The notes below the pieces were generated by a model. It had not been told where the DNA came from. It did not search any database and was given only the letters and a program-made list of their open reading frames with translations. From JBOGNO01 sp050747245 (lineage in GTDB: Bacteria > Acidobacteriota > Terriglobia > Acidiferrales > UBA7541), in the NCBI GenBank assembly GCA_050747245.1, contig JBOGNO010000002.1, positions 310,001 to 374,000 on the forward strand: a DNA stretch of 64,000 bases, given 5' to 3'. The position numbers were made by a program, and so were the translations under genes. Shown here one piece after another: positions 57,701-64,000 of the stretch (position 1 is the stretch's first letter; every line of letters starts with the position of its first letter).

Positions 57701-58249
57701 ATGAAGATGCGCATCTTGCTGGGGATTTGTCTTCTCGCCGCAGGGCCGGCGCTGGGGCAGAATCCTCCCGCTCCGGCGGAACAGGGCTCCGCGGCGACCA
57801 CGCAGAAGGTTGATCCGGAAAAAGAAAAAGAGATTCGCCGGCTGCTGCAGTTGATGGACGTGCGTGGGATTCTGGAACAGAGCATGGCGAGCATGGAACA
57901 GCAGATGAAAGACGCCGCTCCCGCGAATCAATCCGACGCGGAAAAGCAATTTTCGCAGCTGTTCCTCGAAAAATTTCGCGGCAAGGTGAAACCCGAGGAG
58001 TTCATCAACATGATGATTCCGGTGTACGACAAATATTTTTCAGTGGAAGAGGTTCGCGGCCTGAACGCTTTTTACGAAACGCCGCTGGGGCAGCAGGTGG
58101 TGAAAAAACTGCCAAAGGCGGTCTCGGAAGCGCAGAGCGCCGGCTTCGAATACGGCCGGCAGGCCGGGGAAGCGGCTGTGCAGGAGGTCCTACAGGAACA
58201 CCCGGAGCTGAAGCAGGCCCTGGATCAGAACTCGAAGCCGCCGAATTAA
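57701..58249 (+). CDS. Secreted DUF2059-like protein
   Basis: A 182-residue predicted periplasmic protein with a signal peptide (about 1-19, ALGQ). The rest is helical: IRRLLQLMDVRGILEQSMASM, FLEKFRGKVKPEEFINMMIPVYDKYFSVEEVRGLNAFYETPLGQQVVKKLP, which is the DUF2059 pattern with its conserved Y-F-T/S-x-x-E and F-Y-x-T/S-P-x-G-x-K/Q words. Function is unknown. It converges on the S1C protease gene with an 11-base gap. Confidence 0.85.
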   Translation: MKMRILLGICLLAAGPALGQNPPAPAEQGSAATTQKVDPEKEKEIRRLLQLMDVRGILEQSMASMEQQMKDAAPANQSDAEKQFSQLFLEKFRGKVKPEEFINMMIPVYDKYFSVEEVRGLNAFYETPLGQQVVKKLPKAVSEAQSAGFEYGRQAGEAAVQEVLQEHPELKQALDQNSKPPN

Positions 58250-58260
58250 TTCGCGCGAAA

Positions 58261-59520
58261 CTATTTGAAGCTAAAAAACATGCTGGCAATTTCCTGCAGC
58301 TGACGGACTTCGTCCGTAGCGTTGGCGTCCACGAAGCCCATCACCAGAAGTTCGGCATTGCGTTCGGTGCGGATGCCGCCGACGAAAATATCTATGTCGC
58401 CGTCCTTGGTCTTCACGAAATGAAGCTTGTCCACCGTGGCGCCTTCATTAGTGAGGTCGAGAGGAGGCTTGCGCGGCGTGGAGATCTGGTCAACGATCTG
58501 CGCGCCCCAGGTGTACACGTCTGCGGGGCTGGATTTCGTCGTGCGCGTCACCTGAAAGACGGAGCCTTCCTTGGTGATGTACATGATCACGTCATTGTTG
58601 CCGCTGTCGCTCTTGCCCACCACCCAGCCCTGTTCGAGGGTGACGGTGGCGGTGTTGTCCGGGTCCGTGTAAGTTCCAGCGGGATGCGAAACGAACTCGT
58701 CGCCAGAGGAGGCCGGCTGCGACGGCGCGGTAGCCGCGGGCTGCGAGGGAGCGGGAGCAGGCGCGGGCTGTTCGGCGGGCTTGGCGTTCCGGGAAGTCAA
58801 TTGCGCGAGAGACATTTGAACGGGCCCGTCGATCATTAACTTCGCGTACTTGATGTCCACGGCAAAATTGATGTTCTGCGATTGGTCTTTTACCCACGCG
58901 GCGGAAGTGATGCCGATAACTTCACCCCTTTCGTTGTAAAGCGGGCCGCCGCTCGAGCCATGCGAAATCGGAGCGGTAATCTGAAAAACGGCGGTGCCTT
59001 CCATTCCCGGAACATCCACGCGGCGGGCGCTGATGATTCCGTTGGAGACGGTGAAATCAAATCCCTGCGGATTGCCGATAGCCACGGCTGCGTCGCCGGG
59101 CTCGACGGCCGCAGAATTGCCCAAAGTCACAGTGGGGAGGTCTATGGCTTTCACTTTGAGGACGGCTACGTCGCGGCGCTCGTCGGCGTCCACGACCATC
59201 ACATGGTCGTACACCTCTCCGCTCTTGAGCTTAACGAGGGCGTCGCTCGCCCCATCAATGACGTGGTAGTTCGTCACGATGACGCCGTCGGGCTTCACGA
59301 TGAAGCCGGTCCCGGCGGCCTGCGGTTCGCCCTTTTGGTCCAGGTTGAAGATGGCCACGATGGCGGGGGATTCGCGCTGCACGATCTGTTTGACGGTCAG
59401 GGGAGCACGCACATGCGACGCGGGCGCCTGTCTGGACATCTTTTGCGTCTGCGCGCCAACGGCGGGAGCCACGGCTAGTATGAGACCGAAAATTCCTGCA
59501 CGCGCGCGGAGGGAAACCAT
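58261..59520 (-). CDS. Exported S1C (HtrA-like) trypsin-type serine protease without PDZ
   Basis: A 419-residue protease. A signal peptide (about 1-23) is followed by a chymotrypsin fold with the catalytic triad His in VTNYHVIDGA (near 90), Asp in ERRDVAVLKV (near 120) and Ser in HGSSGGPLYN (near 198). A Pro/Ala/Gln-rich linker (about 245-280) leads to a C-terminal domain of unknown type (about 285-419) in place of the PDZ domains of HtrA. The start at 59520 has GGGAGG six bases upstream. Likely a periplasmic quality-control or regulated protease. Confidence 0.87.
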   Translation of the reverse strand: MVSLRARAGIFGLILAVAPAVGAQTQKMSRQAPASHVRAPLTVKQIVQRESPAIVAIFNLDQKGEPQAAGTGFIVKPDGVIVTNYHVIDGASDALVKLKSGEVYDHVMVVDADERRDVAVLKVKAIDLPTVTLGNSAAVEPGDAAVAIGNPQGFDFTVSNGIISARRVDVPGMEGTAVFQITAPISHGSSGGPLYNERGEVIGITSAAWVKDQSQNINFAVDIKYAKLMIDGPVQMSLAQLTSRNAKPAEQPAPAPAPSQPAATAPSQPASSGDEFVSHPAGTYTDPDNTATVTLEQGWVVGKSDSGNNDVIMYITKEGSVFQVTRTTKSSPADVYTWGAQIVDQISTPRKPPLDLTNEGATVDKLHFVKTKDGDIDIFVGGIRTERNAELLVMGFVDANATDEVRQLQEIASMFFSFK

Positions 59521-59641
59521 GGAGTACCTCCCAAATCGATAGTACTGCGAAATTCTGCCAGCTTTTGAAGAATAGCACAAAAACGCGGGAATGACAGGCG
59601 GGTGTGCCGAGGTCGCAACCCCTCCGCGCGCAGCATGCGAG

Positions 59642-62600
59642 TTACTTGAATTGCTTCTTGAATTTGACGTCGAGCGAAAATGTGCCGTTGATGTCGCGCA
59701 GGGCGACGATGGAAATTCCGCGCCGAATGGAGTATTCGACCTGCACCACCTGTTCTTGGTTGGCGGTGGCGTTGCTGCTGTAGGTGATGGTCAGTCCGCG
59801 GGTGACCTGCTGCTCGATGGTCACGCGCGCGGCGGCGTTCTGATCCGTGGTGGTGCCGGAAAGAAACGGGTCTACACGAAACCGGCTGATGCCGAAGAGC
59901 CGCTGGATGGGCCCTCCCAGTTCGCTGGAGATGGCTTCGGAAAGGAGCGCGGTGGCGCCGTAGCCCTGCGTTTGTGCGCCGGAAGTGCGGAGCGCATTTT
60001 CCTCTCCCGTGCTGCCCACCGCGAGCAACGCGATGATTTCGCTTGAAGGCAGCGGCGGATCGGAGCGATAGGCGAGCTGCAGATGGCTGGCGGGCCCGGT
60101 GAAGTCCAGGGTGATCTCGTACTGCTGGATCGTGGTGGTCGCTTCGATGTTCAGGATGGGATCGAATCGAAATGGATTCGAAAAATCAATGTCGCCGCGC
60201 CCCAGCTGGTATTTCGTACCGCGAAAAGTCATTTCCCCGGAGAGCAGGTGCACGCTTCCGATCACTAAGGGATGTTCCCAGGTGCCGCGGAGGCGCAGGC
60301 TGCCTTCCACCTCCACGCGCGCGCCGTTCCATTCCATGCGCGCGTTGGGCGCGGAATCCACGGCGACGTCGAACTGCAGATTTTGCAGGTAGCGCGAAGT
60401 GGTCGCCGAACCTCCCGCGCTGCCCTTGGAAGCGACAATCAGCGTCGCCAGGTCCACATTCGGAGCGAAGAGTAGCCGCTCGACGCGAATTCTGCCGGTC
60501 ACGGAGCCGGCATTCTTGGTGCCCGCCCACACCAGCGTGCCGCCGCCGAGCCAGCTCATGCCTTCGGGATAGCGGATGCGCAACTGCGGCGCCACAACCC
60601 GGATTTCGTAGCGCAGCGGCCCCTGGCCGTACGTGAACGTGCCGAAAAGTTTTACCGGACCGCCGCCCGCTTCCGCGCTGACATTTTCAAAAAGAAGGCG
60701 GTCGCGGTCGAAGACGAATTCGCCGCTCACGTGGCTGAGGCCCGTGGGGAAATCTCCATAGCGCACCGAAGCGTCGGATACGCCGAGGCGTCCGGTGACG
60801 CGCGGCGAATCGAGCGTGCCGCCAATCGCAACATTGGCCTGCGTCACGCCGCGTGCGGCAAGATCGGGGTAGAGCCCCGTGACGATGCGCAAATCGAGAC
60901 TGCCGGTCAGCGTGAGATTCACGGCGCGGTCGCCCGCAAAACGCGCATAGCCCGCCACGCGCACGTCCGTGTCTGTGCCGCGCAGCTCCGCCTGCTCGAT
61001 GCGCACTTCGCTTTTGCGGTACGACAATCGAATCTCACCGGCATTCTCGAGCACCACGGACTCATAGCCGAGCTTCACGCTGGAAAGATCGGCGTCCACT
61101 TCAAGAGTCTCCGGACGCAGGAGCTGGCCAGAAAAATGGAATTTTCCGTCCACGCTGCTGTGCCCGGTGAGCGCGGCAAGATGCAGGCCCCGCTGGATAA
61201 AGGGGTCCAAATCCATTTTCTCGACGCTCACGTCGGCGGCCAGCGGATAGTCATCCGTGAGGCCGATGTCGAGTTGGCCCGTAAGCTTTCCCGGCGTCGC
61301 GGAAGCAAGCTGGACATGCAGATTTCGGCCGTCGGATTGAATGGAGGCGTCGAAAGTGTCCAGCACTTCGCCGCCGATTTTCAAATCGCCGAGGCGCAGC
61401 GTGCCCCGCACGGCCGGGCGGCGGAGAGGCCCTTGCCCGCGCAGATCAAAACTGAGCGTTCCACCGATGGGCAGAGAAGTGAATTGAATGCGCTCCAGAG
61501 ATGAGAGAGGGATACCCTGGCCGTGGAGATTGAATTCGGCGCTGGCTGCCGCGCGGTGATACGTCAGGTCTCCGCTGATGCTGCCGGAATCCGTGCGCAG
61601 TTGCGCGTGAGTCAGGCGGATGGCATCGGCGTCCAGAGCGAAATCGCCGCCGAAATGGCTCACCGCAAAACCCCAAGCGTCGCCGCTATCGAGTGAAAAA
61701 TTTCCGCTTACTTGCGAATTTGCGCGCGTGCCTCCGGCGTGGAAATCCCCGGTGAGCAGCCCATGGGCGGGATACGAAGTGCCGAAGATATCCTGCACGT
61801 CGTCAAGCGGCGCGCGGCTCAGGCGAACCGCGAGGCTCCACGGACTCTCGGGCAGAAAGCTCCACGCGCCGTCGAACTGCATCTGCAAATCAAGCGAAGC
61901 CGTCGAGCGCCCGTGCCGCACCAGGGCGTGTGCGAGCCGGAATTCATCGGGAGAGTAGGTGAGGTCGCTATCGAGCGCATCCCACGCGTACTGATCGTAC
62001 CGAACGCCCGAAGCCACGACGTGCCCTGAAAACGTGGGTCCGGCAATCGGCCCCAGGATTCTTCCTTTCCAATTGGCGCTGCCGGATATTTTCTTGGGCT
62101 GCGCATCGCGGCCGCGCAGGATGTTTATGAAGTCGTCCCACACGAGGAGATCCTGTAGCGAAAACTTCGTCTCCAGCGTGGAATCGAGCGCGTTGATTCC
62201 GCCGGAGAATTCGATGCGGCTCGAAGGCGTGGTAATTTCGCTGGACTGAAATTCCGCGCCGTGATGGTCCATGGAGTAATCGAATTCGATGAGCGCCGCT
62301 GCGGGAATCATACCTATTGCGGGCGTTGGTGCGGGAATCCAGCGCGATTCTCCGCTCGAGCGGAAGTGCTTGAAATCCGCCGTCCATGTGGTGGTCGAAT
62401 CCACTTCCATCGTGGCGTCCCAGTGCAGCGTGTGCACGGGGAAATTCGCATTGTCCACCGCGGAGAGCACTGCCGCGAGACTGAGGCCGCGCGCCTGAGA
62501 CACGACCCGGAATTGCAGGTTGTGAAATTCCATTTCGAGCCGTCCGTTCAGGGTTCCTCCGAACGCTCGCGCTTGAAGTTGCGGAACTGTTAGGCGCCCG

Positions 62601-63577
62601 TGGGCCACTTCGAAACGGCCGGAGCTTTCCATGCCCTTCGCATGGAACCAGTGGTAGCCCATGCCGATTTTGCTGGCGTGGTAATTTCCGCTCATGGTCA
62701 GTTGCCCGGCGGCGAAAGTTCCGCTGCCAGAAAATTCCGCTTCGCCCTCCGGCATGCGCGGCTTGCGAAGAATTGCGCGCAGGTCGCCGAGTGCAAACTG
62801 GCCGCGGTACTCGAAACTCCAATCGGGGCGGGCAAAGCTTGCCAGCTCCGCGCGACCTTCGAATTCCGATCGCGGCAGTTTCCAGCGGAATTCATCGAGT
62901 GAAAAAGAATCGCGGGCGAGCGTGAATTTCATCTCCACGTCGGAAGCAAACGGCAGATACCGCCTCGCGGCCAGCTCGACCTGCTTCCACGCGAGCGCCC
63001 CGGTGTAAATTTCTTTGCCCGGCGCGTCCGCGTGGTATTCCATGCGGAACTGGAAATCCTGCCCTTCGGCCGCCAGCGGGATGCGCGTTTCGTTGTACTC
63101 TAGGCTTCCATCGGCGAGTCGCAATTTGCCGATTTCCAGATTGAAGAGCTGTTGCCGCCAGGGCGCGCTCTTTGTTTGCACCGGCGGTGAAGTCACGTTG
63201 CTGTGGCCCTGCTCGTCCACGCGAATGAACACCGCGGGGCGATCGATTTCCAATTCGTTGAGCGCAATTTTTCGGCCAAAGAACGAGACGATGCGCAACT
63301 TTAGCCGGATGCGGTCGGCGTGGAAAAGCGGTGGCATGCCTTCGGCTTCGCGCCCGTGCAGCGTGAGCGCGTCCAGTTCGGCGCGCAGGCCCCACAGATG
63401 GAAATGAAAAGCGCCCAGCTCCACTCGCGCTCCAGTCATTTTCTCAATCTCGCCGACGACCGCGCCGCGCGCCCAGCGCTCATCAAGGCCCGTCATCACG
63501 ATCACGGCGATCGCGCCGGCAAACACCAGCAGGACAATTGCAACGCGGCGAATCCAGCGCTTCCATGCCGGCTTCAT
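59642..63577 (-). CDS. TamB-like translocation and assembly module protein
   Basis: A 1311-residue envelope protein. An N-terminal signal anchor (VAIVLLVFAGAIAVIVMTGL, about 12-32) is followed by an AsmA-like start (GAVVGEIEKMTGARVELGAF) and more than 1000 residues of repeating beta strands, ending in the DUF490/TamB C-terminal domain (about 1080-1311: GRGDIDFSNPFRFDPILNIEA, SEIIALLAVG, VQVEYSIRRGISIVALRD). TamB bridges inner and outer membranes and helps insert outer-membrane proteins or move lipids. The ATG overlaps the SurA-like gene as ATGA. No tamA/bamA is in the window, but the neighbours fit the role. Confidence 0.87.
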   Translation of the reverse strand: MKPAWKRWIRRVAIVLLVFAGAIAVIVMTGLDERWARGAVVGEIEKMTGARVELGAFHFHLWGLRAELDALTLHGREAEGMPPLFHADRIRLKLRIVSFFGRKIALNELEIDRPAVFIRVDEQGHSNVTSPPVQTKSAPWRQQLFNLEIGKLRLADGSLEYNETRIPLAAEGQDFQFRMEYHADAPGKEIYTGALAWKQVELAARRYLPFASDVEMKFTLARDSFSLDEFRWKLPRSEFEGRAELASFARPDWSFEYRGQFALGDLRAILRKPRMPEGEAEFSGSGTFAAGQLTMSGNYHASKIGMGYHWFHAKGMESSGRFEVAHGRLTVPQLQARAFGGTLNGRLEMEFHNLQFRVVSQARGLSLAAVLSAVDNANFPVHTLHWDATMEVDSTTTWTADFKHFRSSGESRWIPAPTPAIGMIPAAALIEFDYSMDHHGAEFQSSEITTPSSRIEFSGGINALDSTLETKFSLQDLLVWDDFINILRGRDAQPKKISGSANWKGRILGPIAGPTFSGHVVASGVRYDQYAWDALDSDLTYSPDEFRLAHALVRHGRSTASLDLQMQFDGAWSFLPESPWSLAVRLSRAPLDDVQDIFGTSYPAHGLLTGDFHAGGTRANSQVSGNFSLDSGDAWGFAVSHFGGDFALDADAIRLTHAQLRTDSGSISGDLTYHRAAASAEFNLHGQGIPLSSLERIQFTSLPIGGTLSFDLRGQGPLRRPAVRGTLRLGDLKIGGEVLDTFDASIQSDGRNLHVQLASATPGKLTGQLDIGLTDDYPLAADVSVEKMDLDPFIQRGLHLAALTGHSSVDGKFHFSGQLLRPETLEVDADLSSVKLGYESVVLENAGEIRLSYRKSEVRIEQAELRGTDTDVRVAGYARFAGDRAVNLTLTGSLDLRIVTGLYPDLAARGVTQANVAIGGTLDSPRVTGRLGVSDASVRYGDFPTGLSHVSGEFVFDRDRLLFENVSAEAGGGPVKLFGTFTYGQGPLRYEIRVVAPQLRIRYPEGMSWLGGGTLVWAGTKNAGSVTGRIRVERLLFAPNVDLATLIVASKGSAGGSATTSRYLQNLQFDVAVDSAPNARMEWNGARVEVEGSLRLRGTWEHPLVIGSVHLLSGEMTFRGTKYQLGRGDIDFSNPFRFDPILNIEATTTIQQYEITLDFTGPASHLQLAYRSDPPLPSSEIIALLAVGSTGEENALRTSGAQTQGYGATALLSEAISSELGGPIQRLFGISRFRVDPFLSGTTTDQNAAARVTIEQQVTRGLTITYSSNATANQEQVVQVEYSIRRGISIVALRDINGTFSLDVKFKKQFK

Positions 63578-64000
63578 GGCGCGCCCTCCGGGGCCGCGTC
63601 GATGTGCAATCGCGCGCGCGTCTCGGTCAGCCATTGCGCGGAGCGCAGATTGATGGCCTGCACCGTCAGGAGTTCCCGAATCTGGTCCGATACGGCTTCC
63701 AGCGGCGGAATTTTCTGCCCGCTTTTTTCCATCTGGGGAGTGAATTCCTCGCGATAATACTTTTCGATTTGCGCGTCATCCACCTGCGTGGTGGGGCGGA
63801 ATTTGTAATCGAGAAATCGCGCCAGGTACATCTGCGATTCGAGAATGCGGCGGACCGCCGCGGCATCGAGGCCCAGTTCCGCCAGCCGCGCGCGAAATAC
63901 TTCCGCGGAGGGGAACTTTTTTTCGAGGCGCGCCACGGCGGCATCCACTTCCTCGGCAGGGGGGTGCGCGAATTGCGCGTTCGCGGCTTCCGACCCGACC
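63574..64000 (-). CDS. SurA-like periplasmic chaperone, truncated by the window edge
   Basis: Only the C-terminal 142 residues are seen, and the frame is open to the right edge. The segment VDAAVARLEKKFPSAEVFRARLAELGLDAAAVRRILESQMYLARFLDYKF and KYYREEFTPQME resembles the helical chaperone part of SurA (SurA_N type), which binds unfolded outer-membrane proteins. No PPIase parvulin domain is visible in this portion; homologues of this kind often lack it. Coupled by ATGA to the TamB-like gene. Confidence 0.7.
   Translation of the reverse strand, partial: VGSEAANAQFAHPPAEEVDAAVARLEKKFPSAEVFRARLAELGLDAAAVRRILESQMYLARFLDYKFRPTTQVDDAQIEKYYREEFTPQMEKSGQKIPPLEAVSDQIRELLTVQAINLRSAQWLTETRARLHIDAAPEGAP

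Overview
The window reads as a chromosomal segment of a Gram-negative, GC-rich bacterium, most probably an acidobacterium (Acidobacteriota, Terriglobia-like). This is inference from gene content: a large Oar-like TonB receptor with an N-terminal carboxypeptidase-regulatory domain, a Ser/Thr kinase fused to a TolB-like propeller, an FtsX/MacB-type permease pair, a zinc-ribbon/DUF4190/pilin-like protein, LpxC, TamB- and SurA-like envelope proteins, and many secreted proteins of unknown function. No ribosomal RNA is present, and I see no transposase, integrase or phage structural gene.

Layout. 1-8263, all on the minus strand: a truncated membrane protein, an Fn3 lipoprotein, hslV-hslU, a Tat-exported class V aminotransferase-like protein, an SDR plus a secreted LolA-like protein, a class I amidotransferase and a DinB protein. 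8579-11916: a housekeeping run rlmH, cobO, accD, folC. 11917-15607: an accessory islet that is visibly less GC-rich, holding a beta-repeat protein, a SIR2-like NADase candidate and a HigBA toxin-antitoxin pair, bounded by dispersed repeats on the left and REP-like palindromes on the right. 15608-29083: two MacB-type permeases, secreted proteins, a tandem-SIS protein, a large receptor kinase, an IPT/propeller lipoprotein and an OprB-like porin. 29448-36839: a TonB receptor with a strong terminator, a dienoyl-CoA reductase-type SDR, an archease, NTF2-like and ABM-like small proteins, a thioredoxin fusion and a small outer-membrane barrel. 36840-39520: a repeat-rich leader, thrS and tRNA-Leu(CAG). 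39710-47240: a small membrane protein, an operon of amino-acid permease, PIG-L deacetylase and sulfatase-modifying-factor-like protein, then a membrane protein coupled to a TPR lipid-export-like protein. 47307-53496: lipA, lpxC, a pilin-like protein, and the conserved rpmH-rnpA-yidD-yidC-jag cluster. 53497-57529: repeats, a tandem-TPR protein, more repeats, and an ArsR/SRPBCC pair with two matching palindromic operators. 57701-64000: a DUF2059 protein, an S1C protease, a TamB-like protein and a truncated SurA-like chaperone.

How genes work together. rpmH-rnpA-yidD-yidC-jag is tightly packed and overlapping (ribosome, tRNA processing and membrane insertion). The TamB-like gene and the SurA-like gene overlap by four bases and together point to outer-membrane biogenesis, as does lpxC. 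cobO/accD/folC supply cofactors and malonyl-CoA. The permease/PIG-L/SUMF1-like genes form a second coupled operon of unknown substrate.

The most interesting signals are non-coding: a repeat family with four copies in this window, each built from two 14-base direct repeats exactly 67 bases apart, two of them preceded by a conserved sigma70-type promoter with a 17-base spacer; one tandem pair of copies forms the leader of thrS. The most interesting coding signal is the SIR2-like gene with its unrecognised upstream neighbour, which together could be a small defence system. All functions are assigned by reading motifs, without database searches.
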